Shown one piece after another: positions 32,690 to 41,264 of a stretch of DNA of 64,000 nucleotides. The first letter of the stretch is position 1. Every line of letters starts with the position of its first letter. The DNA is taken from contig JANOWU010000287.1 of assembly GCA_031418035.1 (NCBI GenBank), positions 1 through 64,000 of the forward strand, given 5' to 3'. A program made the translations under genes and the position numbers. Below the pieces are notes generated by a model that did no database searches, was not told the DNA's origin, and was given only the letters and a program-made list of their open reading frames with translations. The stretch is from JANOYY01 sp031418035 (GTDB lineage Bacteria > Actinomycetota > Acidimicrobiia > Acidimicrobiales > JANYDT01).

Positions 32690-33439
32690 CTAATCGCTGT
32701 TGCTAGTTGAATCAGGATCTTCTGCGGTGTCGAGGGTGTGTATTCGTCCGTTCGCCCCCGTGCGTGGTCCGAAGAGCAGCGACCCGATTCTGATCATGTT
32801 CGCCCCGGCGTTCACGGCAAGTTCGAAATCGTTCGACATTCCGAGCGAACGCACGGCCAGATCGTGGTCGTCGGCGATCGCAATAGCGTGTGCGAAGGCG
32901 CGGGTGCAGTCTTGGGGACGTACGCCCGGGGCGTCGAGATCTGGTCCTACTCCCATCACGCCGATGACGTTGAGTCCCGCATCACGAGCCGCGTCGACGA
33001 CTTCACCGACGGCGCCCGGGGGTACCCCGCCGCGTTGGGGTTGACCGGTCAGATTGATCTGGATGAGCACCGTTGCCCCGGACGCTCGCTTGCCGAGACC
33101 ACGCGCGCGGTCGACCGAGTCGACGCTCTGCCACAGACTGACGTGGGGCGACAGGCGATTGATCTTGTTGGTTTGCAGACGGCCCTGAAACGTCCATCGG
33201 ATCTCGAGATCCCGCAAAACCGGGTCGGTGGCTTTCTCGACCAATTCATCGGCGTAGTTTTCGCCGAACAGGGTCAGGCCGACCTGTGCGGCGGCACGAA
33301 TCATTGAAACGGGCTGACCTTTCGAGACGGCGACGATCTCCACCTCGCGCCCCCCTCCCGCCTCTCGAACTCTGCGGCGGACATCGGCCAGGTTCGTGGC
33401 AATCTGGGCCGCGATGTCGAGGGAGTCGTCTGAGCTCAT
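32690..33439 (-). CDS. YggS/PLPBP-family pyridoxal phosphate homeostasis protein
   Basis: A 249-residue protein from the ATG at 33437-33439, overlapping the pgeF stop (ATGA). The alanine-racemase-like TIM barrel shows EIVAVSKGQPV with the PLP-binding Lys, GLTLFGENYADELVEKA, WTFQGRLQTNKIN, SLGMSNDFELAVNAGANMIR and IGSLLFGPR. It carries PLP and affects vitamin B6 balance; no enzymatic reaction is established for the family. This position between pgeF and sepF is conserved in Gram-positive dcw clusters (ylmE). Confidence 0.93.
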   Translation of the reverse strand: MSSDDSLDIAAQIATNLADVRRRVREAGGGREVEIVAVSKGQPVSMIRAAAQVGLTLFGENYADELVEKATDPVLRDLEIRWTFQGRLQTNKINRLSPHVSLWQSVDSVDRARGLGKRASGATVLIQINLTGQPQRGGVPPGAVGEVVDAARDAGLNVIGVMGVGPDLDAPGVRPQDCTRAFAHAIAIADDHDLAVRSLGMSNDFELAVNAGANMIRIGSLLFGPRTGANGRIHTLDTAEDPDSTSNSD

Positions 33440-34143
33440 GGATCGCACTGCCCCGTCGAGGGTTTGGCTTCGAGCCACGCGAACAGCCCGAGGCGACCTG
33501 ACTCGCGTCGAGCTCGAAAGGAGAAGAACCGATCACCGTTGCACGCGGTGCACGACCAACTCGAAACGTCGAGTTCCGCAACTCCGGACAGCAGCAGCGA
33601 TGCACGAACTGATGCGACCATGTCCAGTGCCGGTGCGCCGGTTGAGGTCTGACCTCGGACCGATTCGCCAAACGAGGCGACCATGGCACCGAGTTCGGGG
33701 TCTCGAAACTCATAACAGCACATACCAATACACGGGAACAGAGATGCCCGAATCTGGCGGGCACCAAGTCCGTGAAGAGCACCGACGGTTGCGGGCAAGA
33801 TGCCTGTGAGCAACCCCCTCCACCCGGCATGCGCAACACCGACCGAGGTCACCCGACCGTCGTGCTCGCCGCTCAACAGAATCGGCGCGCAGTCGGCGGC
33901 TCGAATGAGGAGTCGCGCGTCGACGCAGGACGTGACTGCGGCGTCGGCTTCCTCTCCGCGGTGCGTCCCTGCGGGATCCACGACGACGACACGAGGCCCG
34001 TGGACTTGGCGGAGCCACGTCGTTGAGCGGTCCAGCATTTCGACGTCGATCGGCCCCTGTTGCTTGTCCTGGAACTGGAACCCGACACCAACACCGACAC
34101 CAACACCGACCCCGACACCGAGGCGTTCGGTTGGTCCAGTCAT
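33436..34143 (-). CDS. pgeF: PgeF/YlmD (laccase-domain) peptidoglycan editing protein with (Val-Gly) N-terminus
   Basis: A 235-residue protein. The core motifs are WLRQVHGPRVVVV, RAADCAPILLSGE, VAHAGWRGLLTGIL and CIGMCCYEF, giving the His/Cys metal site of the family. E. coli YfiH/PgeF edits wrongly built muropeptides. The N-terminus is unusual: residues 9-21 are an alternating Val-Gly run in place of the usual first strands (the R-G-G-V-S..SLN region), followed directly by FQFQDKQQGP. No ribosome site is clear for the ATG at 34141-34143. It lies 75 bases after ftsZ. Confidence 0.88.
   Translation of the reverse strand: MTGPTERLGVGVGVGVGVGVGFQFQDKQQGPIDVEMLDRSTTWLRQVHGPRVVVVDPAGTHRGEEADAAVTSCVDARLLIRAADCAPILLSGEHDGRVTSVGVAHAGWRGLLTGILPATVGALHGLGARQIRASLFPCIGMCCYEFRDPELGAMVASFGESVRGQTSTGAPALDMVASVRASLLLSGVAELDVSSWSCTACNGDRFFSFRARRESGRLGLFAWLEAKPSTGQCDP
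34083..34121. repeat. Short tandem repeat coding Val-Gly
   Basis: A repeat of ACACCGACACCA-type 12-base units on the plus strand encodes the Val-Gly run of pgeF on the minus strand. Copy changes in 6-base steps would lengthen or shorten the run without shifting the frame. Confidence 0.8.
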
Positions 34144-34218
34144 GACCGGCTCATGGAACGAGGTCGCGGCAGGGCAACGATCCGGGCAGCGTGCACCGGA
34201 ACCGCCGACCCGACATCG

Positions 34219-35310
34219 TTATTTCAGAAACGACGGAACGTCGAACTCGTCGTCGTCGAAGCCGAGGTCATCGTCGGTCGGATTCGAGAACATGGCATCG
34301 GCAGGATTCGACGGTACCGGTCGCGGCGACGGAGCTTCGGTTTTCGAACCTGTTCGCTTGTCGTCCCATCGGTCGAAGCCCGCCGCAATAACGGTGACGC
34401 GCACTTCGTCGCCCATCGAATCGTCGATCACGTTGCCGAAAATGATGTTCGCATCGGGATGAGCGACACTTTGGATGATCTCGGCCGCTTCGTTCACTTC
34501 GAACAGCCCAAGGTCACTGCTGCCACTGATGTTGAACAAAATGCCACGTGCACCTTCGATAGAAGCTTCGAGGAGCGGTGAGGAGATGGCCTGGCGAGCC
34601 GCAGTCGCGGCACGACCGTTGCCGTTGCCGTAACCGATACCCATAAGTGCCGATCCGGCGTCGTGAAGGATGGCTTTGACGTCGGCAAAGTCGGTATTGA
34701 TCAGACCGGGGATCGTGATCAGATCGGTGATGCCCTGAACACCTTGGAGTAGCACCTCGTCGGCCATCTTGAACGCATTCAGCATCGTCGTCTTGTCGGA
34801 CGCGACGGTGAGGAGTCGGTCGTTCGGGATAACGATAAGCGTGTCAACCTTTTCGCGAAGCGACGCGATTCCGGTCTCGGCCTGCACACCGCGTCGACGT
34901 CCTTCGAAGCTGAAGGGCCGCGTCACGACACCAATGGTGAGTGCACCCTGAGCCTTCGCGATTTCCGCGATGACCGGAGCCGCGCCCGTTCCGGTTCCGC
35001 CGCCTTCGCCCGCCGTGATGAAGACCATGTCGGCGCCTTTGATCGCCTCTTGGATCTCATCGTGGTGCTCTTCGGCCGCTCGACGGCCGATTTCGGGATC
35101 GGACCCGGCGCCGAGGCCTCTGGTCAGTTCTCGGCCGATGTCGAGTTTCACGTCTGCATCGCTCATGAGCAACGCCTGAGCGTCGGTGTTGACACCGATG
35201 AACTCAACTCCCTTGAGGCCCGCTTCGATCATCCGATTGACCGCGTTGACACCACCGCCGCCGGCGCCGACGACCTTGATGACTGCTAAGTAGTTCTGTG
35301 GTGGAACCAC
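34219..35310 (-). CDS. ftsZ: Cell division protein FtsZ
   Basis: A 363-residue tubulin homologue. I chose the GTG at 35308-35310 (protein starts VVPPQNYLAVIKVVGAGGGG), as in other actinobacterial FtsZ, with AGAAGAGG seven bases upstream; in-frame ATGs further out add a non-conserved stretch. The GTP-binding loop GEGGGTGTGAAP and the T7-loop region NTDFADVKAILHDAG are intact. After a variable linker the protein ends DDEFDVPSFLK, the tail that binds SepF. The 162 bases between the start and ftsQ are non-coding and probably hold an ftsZ promoter. Confidence 0.97.
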   Translation of the reverse strand: MVPPQNYLAVIKVVGAGGGGVNAVNRMIEAGLKGVEFIGVNTDAQALLMSDADVKLDIGRELTRGLGAGSDPEIGRRAAEEHHDEIQEAIKGADMVFITAGEGGGTGTGAAPVIAEIAKAQGALTIGVVTRPFSFEGRRRGVQAETGIASLREKVDTLIVIPNDRLLTVASDKTTMLNAFKMADEVLLQGVQGITDLITIPGLINTDFADVKAILHDAGSALMGIGYGNGNGRAATAARQAISSPLLEASIEGARGILFNISGSSDLGLFEVNEAAEIIQSVAHPDANIIFGNVIDDSMGDEVRVTVIAAGFDRWDDKRTGSKTEAPSPRPVPSNPADAMFSNPTDDDLGFDDDEFDVPSFLK

Positions 35311-35472
35311 CGAGGTACCTCTTCTCTCATACGTTCTCTCATACGACCGACCTGACATCCTTCGCAATCGCGTAGGCGAGAGGACACGGGACACATACTT
35401 CAAAAAGGCAGGTTACCGGTGAATATGGTCCCGATTGGGGACTACTCGTAAGAAATCTGCCCGAACTGGCGT

Positions 35473-36489
35473 TTATTTGCTCAAAATGACGGCGTCAGGG
35501 ATCGTCACGTCGATCGTCCCGCGTTCGGGAAGGCCCTGGCTGCGGTGCAGTGAGCCGATCAGCGTGGCCTTCGCGGTGAGGTCGTCCGGTCGTCCGACCA
35601 GGATGTTTGCGGTGCCCACACGCAGCACGAACTCATCACCGAAGTGGTCGACCCGGTCGACCTGGAGGCGGGTTGCATCGTCGAGCGCAGCCAAGATCGC
35701 AAGCGCCGACGATCGACGAGCGTTGGTGGTGTCCTCGAGATCGACGTTCTTCGCCGTCGAGCCATTGGTGCTGTCGCTGCTCAATGCGATGACCGGCAGA
35801 GGTCCCGTTTCACGTGCGGGAAGGATTGCACCCGACCGGTCGACAAGGCGTTGCGCGGCCCCGTCGATGCTCACCAGGGCAAAGGGCTCGCGGACCGTGA
35901 TCGCTATCGTGAGCCGTTCGGGCCAATGCTTGGTGACTTCGACGGTGGCAATGTCAGGCTGAATTCGAATATCGCGGCGCAGCTGGTCCGTGCCAAAGCG
36001 AATCATGGGCGTCCCAACCTTGGACGAGGCAAAGGCTTTCACCTGAGCGGCGATGGCCGGGGTTCCGCCTTCGACCTCGACCACGCGAACAGCCATCCAC
36101 GGCGAGTACAACATCGCAACAACAAGGACCACGACGCCGAGCGCGAGCCCCGAGACCATGACACGAGGACTGACGCTCGGCCTCGACTTCGCAATCTCGG
36201 CACGTCGCTTGGCGATAGCCGGGTCCATCGGGACGGTCCATGAAGCGACGTGCCTACCGATCATTCCCGTACGAAGACTCCAACGACTCTGCGCGCCACG
36301 CACTGGTGCGCTCTCAGGCGGCTCGCACTCGGCAGTCAACGGACGAAACGAGACGGCACCAACCTCGCCCGGACGTCGGGTCGCGATAGTTCGTGACTGG
36401 GTTGGAGTCGCGGACTGCGTCGATTCGAACGGCTGAAGTCGGTCGAAGTCAACAGGTCGGGTGGCGGGAGGATCGAGCGTGATAGTCAT
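35473..36489 (-). CDS. ftsQ: Cell division protein FtsQ
   Basis: A 338-residue bitopic protein: a cytoplasmic N-terminus of about 110 residues, one membrane helix (about 113-131, VMVSGLALGVVVLVVAMLYS), a POTRA domain (VRVVEVEGGTPAIAAQVKAF), and the FtsQ/DivIB beta domain (WPERLTIAITVREPFALVSI). It links the divisome to FtsL and FtsB outside the membrane. The ATG overlaps the murB stop as ATGA. The cytoplasmic part is longer than in most bacteria but similar to other Actinobacteria. Confidence 0.9.
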   Translation of the reverse strand: MTITLDPPATRPVDFDRLQPFESTQSATPTQSRTIATRRPGEVGAVSFRPLTAECEPPESAPVRGAQSRWSLRTGMIGRHVASWTVPMDPAIAKRRAEIAKSRPSVSPRVMVSGLALGVVVLVVAMLYSPWMAVRVVEVEGGTPAIAAQVKAFASSKVGTPMIRFGTDQLRRDIRIQPDIATVEVTKHWPERLTIAITVREPFALVSIDGAAQRLVDRSGAILPARETGPLPVIALSSDSTNGSTAKNVDLEDTTNARRSSALAILAALDDATRLQVDRVDHFGDEFVLRVGTANILVGRPDDLTAKATLIGSLHRSQGLPERGTIDVTIPDAVILSK

Positions 36490-37484
36490 GGTTTTCTTTC
36501 AGCGTCCGGGTGTTGCAGGTTTGCTGGCTTGGTGCTGGGATTTGGTGAATCCGATGGCGGGAGACGTAGTGGGGGAAGCGACCCATCGAAGCCGACAGGT
36601 CGCACCTCAGGATGGAGTTCGACACCGAACGTCTCGAACACGCGCTGGCGCACTGCGATGATAAGCGCCCATACGTCTGCACACGTTGCATTCTCGTCGG
36701 CCTGAATGAAGTTCGCGTGCTTCGGGGAGACTTGCGCCGTGCCGAGTTCGAAGCCGCGCAAGCCGGCAGCGTCGATGAGACGCCCGGCGGAGTCGCCCGG
36801 CGGGTTCGTGAAAACGCTGCCGCAGTTCGCGCCCCCCGGTTGGTTCTCACGCCGCCATCGGACAATCGATGCGATCTCTTCCTCCGACGTTTCCCGGTCC
36901 CCAGCCGTGCACTGGAACGTGGCGCGCAGAACCAATTCGTGCGACATCAGCGACGAGGACCGATACGACAGCGCCAGAGTGTCCGCAGAGCGCGAGGTCA
37001 CCGAACCGTTACGGAGATCGAGCACCACCGCCGAGATCAGGTTGTCGGCTACATCAGCGCCGTGCCCTCCCGCATTCATGCAAACCGCCCCGCCCACCGA
37101 CCCGGGAACGCCAACCATCCATTCCAGACCGCGAAGACCGACATGGGCACTCTGTCGAGCGAGAACTGGCATCTTGACGGCCGCGCCGGCTTCGACCACC
37201 AGTCCCTCGTGGGTCCATCGGGCAAACGTTGCGTCGAGCACGATGACGACGCCGCGAAACCCGGCATCACTCACCAACAGATTCGATCCCTGACCGACCA
37301 CCAGGAACGTCACATCCAGATCGGCCAGATCCTCGGCGACCGCGACGAGCTCTGCTTCGGCCGTCGGGCGCAGAAGAAAGTCGGCAGGACCACCGATACG
37401 AAACGTCGTGTACGAGGACAGCAAGACCCCGCGCTCTGCTCGATCGCCTAGAACGCGCGCGACACGATCGGCATCGTAGGTCAT
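36486..37484 (-). CDS. murB: UDP-N-acetylenolpyruvoylglucosamine reductase
   Basis: About 332 residues from the ATG at 37482-37484, overlapping the murC stop (ATGA). The FAD-binding half has SSYTTFRIGGPADFLLRP and VVGQGSNLLVSDAGF. The C-terminal half has NCGSVFTNPPGDSAGRLIDA with the catalytic Ser and LHPEVRPVG with the catalytic Glu. It reduces the enolpyruvyl group to make UDP-MurNAc. The last 35 residues are a polar Pro-rich tail not usual in the family. Confidence 0.94.
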   Translation of the reverse strand: MTYDADRVARVLGDRAERGVLLSSYTTFRIGGPADFLLRPTAEAELVAVAEDLADLDVTFLVVGQGSNLLVSDAGFRGVVIVLDATFARWTHEGLVVEAGAAVKMPVLARQSAHVGLRGLEWMVGVPGSVGGAVCMNAGGHGADVADNLISAVVLDLRNGSVTSRSADTLALSYRSSSLMSHELVLRATFQCTAGDRETSEEEIASIVRWRRENQPGGANCGSVFTNPPGDSAGRLIDAAGLRGFELGTAQVSPKHANFIQADENATCADVWALIIAVRQRVFETFGVELHPEVRPVGFDGSLPPLRLPPSDSPNPSTKPANLQHPDAERKP

Positions 37485-38887
37485 GTCGTCGCGCCGTCGT
37501 TGTTCCACGGTGAATGCAGAAGCTGGTCGGGAAGGGTCGTCAGGTCACCGGCATTCATCGTCAGGCACAGATCGCCCTCTCGAAGTTCGCGCTCCAGGGT
37601 GGCCACGAGTTCGTCACGCGTTTCGCAGTAGAGGACTCGCTGCTCGGGATGAGTCCGCTGCACTTCTTCCGCGATGAGTTTTCCCGTCACACCGGGGATC
37701 GGTTGTTGTCCGGCGGCGTAGATGCCCGTGATGATGAGCAGGTCGACGCCCACAAAGGAGTCGGCGTGGTCCTTCCAAAGATCACGCGTTCGTGTGTAGC
37801 GGTGGGGCTGATACACCGCGACAACCCGCGGCCAGTTTCCCAGAAGTGCCGCTTCGACTGCGGATCTCGCCTTCGCTGGTAAGTGCGCATAGTCATCGAC
37901 GAACGTGACGCCATTTCCGACGCCGCGAAACTCGAACCGGCGCGACGCGCCACGAAACGCAGAAAGTCCGGCAGCCACATCCGACGGGGTCAGGCCGAGT
38001 TCGATTGCCATGGCCAGCACCGCAACCGCATTCATGGCGTTGTGGAGACCGGGAACACTCAACTCCACCGCAATCACGGCCCGTCCGGCGCTTACGACGT
38101 TGAACGTCGTCTGGAGTCCATCGGCTTTGTAGTTTGTGATTCGATACGTCGCCCTTCGATCGGTCCCAAACGTGACGAGTCCGTCCTGGGGTCCGATTCG
38201 CTCGCGCAGGGCTGTACAGCCTGGATCGTCGGCATTGAGAACCTTCGGCCCGGAGGCCTGATTCACGAACTGGTCGAACGCGCTCTCGAGCGCGTTCATC
38301 GAACCCCAGTAGTCGAGGTGATCCGGCTCGATGTTCGTTACGATCACGGCTTCGGCGTTGAAGCGAAGAAACGAACCATCGCTCTCGTCAGCCTCGACGA
38401 CCAACCATTCGGAGTCCTTCCACTCGACGCCGTTGCCGAGACCGTGAATCGTGGCCCCGACGATCATCGATGGAGCAAGCCCGCACGTGTGCGCAACCGT
38501 CGCCATCATCGCTGCGGTAGTCGTTTTTCCCGCCGTTCCACTGATAGCTACCGTGCGACGTAGTCGACCGAGTGATTCCATCACATCAGCACGAGTGGCG
38601 ATCGGGATGCCCTTGGCCTGGAGTGCGACAAGCTCGGGGTTCGAGGCGGGGACCGCAGCCGACAGCATGACCAGATCCGGGGATCCGAGTCGACCGACAT
38701 CGTGAGGACTCCACACGTCGAGGCCCTGGCCGCGAAGACGTTCAAGCACGTCCGAGGGGTTTTGATCACTTCCCGTTACGAGGTGCCCCATGCGATCGCA
38801 GATGTGCGCGATCGCAGACATGGCCGCGCCGCCTACGGCAATGATATGTATACGTTTCTTCTCGAACAGGTCGGGCGCCAAAGCCAA
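37481..38887 (-). CDS. murC: UDP-N-acetylmuramate--L-alanine ligase
   Basis: A 468-residue Mur ligase with the three domains in order: a Rossmann-type N-terminus (RIHIIAVGGAAMSAIAHICD), the ATPase centre (SGTAGKTTTAAMMATVAHTC; EADESDGSFL; NIEPDHLDYWGSM) and a C-terminal domain (RRFEFRGVGNGVTFVDDYAH). It adds L-Ala to UDP-MurNAc. The P-loop reads GTAGKTT where MurC usually has GTHGKTT. The start codon is TTG: either 38885-38887 or the TTG two codons later, which is better spaced from the AGGAG ribosome site. Confidence 0.93.
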   Translation of the reverse strand: MALAPDLFEKKRIHIIAVGGAAMSAIAHICDRMGHLVTGSDQNPSDVLERLRGQGLDVWSPHDVGRLGSPDLVMLSAAVPASNPELVALQAKGIPIATRADVMESLGRLRRTVAISGTAGKTTTAAMMATVAHTCGLAPSMIVGATIHGLGNGVEWKDSEWLVVEADESDGSFLRFNAEAVIVTNIEPDHLDYWGSMNALESAFDQFVNQASGPKVLNADDPGCTALRERIGPQDGLVTFGTDRRATYRITNYKADGLQTTFNVVSAGRAVIAVELSVPGLHNAMNAVAVLAMAIELGLTPSDVAAGLSAFRGASRRFEFRGVGNGVTFVDDYAHLPAKARSAVEAALLGNWPRVVAVYQPHRYTRTRDLWKDHADSFVGVDLLIITGIYAAGQQPIPGVTGKLIAEEVQRTHPEQRVLYCETRDELVATLERELREGDLCLTMNAGDLTTLPDQLLHSPWNNDGATT

Positions 38888-38892
38888 CGCTC

Positions 38893-40227
38893 CTAGCGAA
38901 CCGATTTGCTCGACGAATTTGGTCGCGCGCGAACGACTCGCTGAGCTCGCGTCCCCCGTGCCTCGGGCGTACGGCCTGACTTGTAACGCGGCTCAATCGA
39001 TCCTGGGACGATCGAGTACCGAGAGATGTTCACAAGGATGCCGAAGGCGACACCGAGAACGACGAACGACGAACCTCCCGACGAGACGAACGGCATCGGC
39101 ACGCCTGTGACCGGAACGGTACCGAGGACCGTTCCCATGTTGAAGACCGCTTGCGAGAGAATCCACGTGGTGACACCGGCGGCCACCAGAGATCCGAATC
39201 GGTCACGAGCGTTGTTCACCACGCTGAAGCCAACAACGGCGATAGCCGCAAAAAGGCAGAGCACCAATGTGGCTCCGACGAATCCGACCTCTTCGCCGAT
39301 GATTGCGAACACGAAATCGGTGTGAGCGTTGGGGACCCAACCCCACTTCGAACGACTGGCACCAATGCCAATTCCGAAGAGCTTTCCTGTTGCGAAGCCC
39401 AGCTTCGATTGCGTCACGTGCCAGCCAAGACCCGTCGGATCGTGCTCAGGGTTGAAGAACGTCGTCACTCGGTCGCGGCGGTACTGCGCAGACATCGCCC
39501 AGATCGAGAGGGCCGTGAGCCCCACCAGAATGCCCGGTACGAGCCGATGTATCGGAAACCCGCCAACCACGACGATCGCAGCAAAAGAGAAGATGATCAC
39601 CGCAGCCGTTCCGAGATCGGGTTGCAGCATCACCGGCCCGGCCGCGAGGAGACACATGGGAAGCAGCGTGCGCCACATGAACCGTTTCGAACGCATTACC
39701 CGAATCGTGTTCTTATGGGTGAATACCATCGCGAACATGAGCACTGCGCCCAACTTCAAGAATTCCGAAGGTTGGACGAGGACAGACCCGAAACCGACCC
39801 AGCGTCGCGATCCGTTCTTCTCGACTCCCCCGAATGCCGCGAAGGTACTGGCCAACGCGGACGCACCGAACACGAACGGCCCCAGCCCCCACCACACTCG
39901 ATAGGGAACCACGCTCGAAACGGCCAGAGCCACAAGGCCGCAGACCACGAAGAAGAGTTGCCGATTGAATACTGTCCAACTACTGCCGTTGGCGTGTAAC
40001 GAGGTGACCGACGATGCTGACGCGACGAAGGTTAACCCCACGATCGTGAGCAGAATCGCAACGCCCAAAAGAACGAACGACGATGTGGTCCATCGCGATT
40101 TTCCGATCCGGACAACCCTCGTTCGTCCGAGCAGGCGAAGACGCGCCGATGCCGGTGATCGCCGAGGTGCGCCCTGGCTCGAAGAACCTTTTCCGCGGTC
40201 AGCGGAAGGTCCGAAAACAAGTGCCAT
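38893..40227 (-). CDS. ftsW: SEDS peptidoglycan polymerase FtsW
   Basis: A 444-residue protein with ten predicted membrane helices after a basic cytoplasmic N-terminus of about 50 residues. SEDS landmarks are present: KNGSRRWVGFGSVLVQPSEF, PDLGTAAVI, GIGIGASRSKWGWVPNAHTD and VTGVPMPFVSSGGSS. FtsW makes septal glycan strands together with the transpeptidase encoded upstream (ftsI). It starts one base into the mraY stop (TAATG-type overlap). murD, normally before ftsW, and murG, normally after it, are both absent here. Confidence 0.95.
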   Translation of the reverse strand: MALVFGPSADRGKGSSSQGAPRRSPASARLRLLGRTRVVRIGKSRWTTSSFVLLGVAILLTIVGLTFVASASSVTSLHANGSSWTVFNRQLFFVVCGLVALAVSSVVPYRVWWGLGPFVFGASALASTFAAFGGVEKNGSRRWVGFGSVLVQPSEFLKLGAVLMFAMVFTHKNTIRVMRSKRFMWRTLLPMCLLAAGPVMLQPDLGTAAVIIFSFAAIVVVGGFPIHRLVPGILVGLTALSIWAMSAQYRRDRVTTFFNPEHDPTGLGWHVTQSKLGFATGKLFGIGIGASRSKWGWVPNAHTDFVFAIIGEEVGFVGATLVLCLFAAIAVVGFSVVNNARDRFGSLVAAGVTTWILSQAVFNMGTVLGTVPVTGVPMPFVSSGGSSFVVLGVAFGILVNISRYSIVPGSIEPRYKSGRTPEARGTRAQRVVRARPNSSSKSVR

Positions 40228-41264
40228 TAGTCAATGCCTCCGATTGCAAGAAAGTCCGCATAGAAGATCCCCAAACCGACCGACGCGGCGATCATGGCGA
40301 TAATCCAGAATCTGATGATGACGGTCGTCTCGGGCCAGCCACCCAGTTCGAAATGGTGATGAAAGGGAGCCATCCGGAACAAGCGACGCTTCCCCATGAG
40401 ACGAAACGTGAAGATCTGGATCATCACCGAAATGGTTTCGAGTACGAAGAGCCCTCCGACGATCGGGAGGAGCAGTGGCGTGGACGTGATCATGGCCATA
40501 GCACCAAAGGCGGTCCCGATGGCCAGCGACCCGACGTCGCCCATGAAAATACGAGCGGGCGCGGCGTTCCACCAGAGAAACCCGGCGCACGCCCCGACCA
40601 TCGAAGCCGCGATGACGCTGACATCGAGCGCCTGCTCGACCTGATAGATCTTCGCGTGACGGAACATCCAAAACGCCATGACCGTGTACGCCGAGAAGGC
40701 GTACATCGACGTTCCCGCCGCTAGCCCGTCCATGCCGTCCGTGAGATTCACGGCGTTGGAAAATCCGATCAGGATGAAGATCGTAAAGAGCACCCAGACC
40801 AAGGCCGGAACCTTCCAGCCGGGGCTCGAGAATCTTGTGAAGCCGATGGTCATCGGCACGTTCGCCCATGTGACTGCGAAGTAGGAGAAACCAATCGCCA
40901 CCAGGAACTGGCCAGTGGCCTTCGCCCGTTTGTTCAACCCGAGGCTGCGCTTACGGGTGACCTTGATCCAGTCGTCGGCCAGTCCAACGAGTGCAGCTCC
41001 GAAGAACGCTCCGACGATGAGAATGCCGCCGCGTGTGTAGTCGAGACCCGTCACATAGTGTGGAACCACGTACCCAAAGATTGCCGCCATCACGATGGCG
41101 ATTCCGCCCATCGTCGGTGTACCCTTCTTCTTCTGCTGGTTCTCATGGAGATCCTTGCGAATGGGTTGACCGATTCCCTTCGAAGCAAGCCACCGAACCA
41201 AGACGGGCATTCCTAACAGGGACGTAAGCATACTTACGACAGCGGCAACCAGGAGGGATGTCAT
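40227..41264 (-). CDS. mraY: Phospho-N-acetylmuramoyl-pentapeptide transferase
   Basis: About 345 residues from the ATG at 41262-41264, overlapping the murF stop (ATGA). Ten membrane helices with the family motifs: KKKGTPTMGGIAIV, LVGLADDWIKV with the DD pair, NLTDGMDGLAAG, FMGDVGSLAIGTAFG and the loop FHHHFELGGW. It makes lipid I from UDP-MurNAc-pentapeptide and undecaprenyl phosphate. The frame is open to 41366 but that extension lies within murF. Confidence 0.96.
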   Translation of the reverse strand: MTSLLVAAVVSMLTSLLGMPVLVRWLASKGIGQPIRKDLHENQQKKKGTPTMGGIAIVMAAIFGYVVPHYVTGLDYTRGGILIVGAFFGAALVGLADDWIKVTRKRSLGLNKRAKATGQFLVAIGFSYFAVTWANVPMTIGFTRFSSPGWKVPALVWVLFTIFILIGFSNAVNLTDGMDGLAAGTSMYAFSAYTVMAFWMFRHAKIYQVEQALDVSVIAASMVGACAGFLWWNAAPARIFMGDVGSLAIGTAFGAMAMITSTPLLLPIVGGLFVLETISVMIQIFTFRLMGKRRLFRMAPFHHHFELGGWPETTVIIRFWIIAMIAASVGLGIFYADFLAIGGID

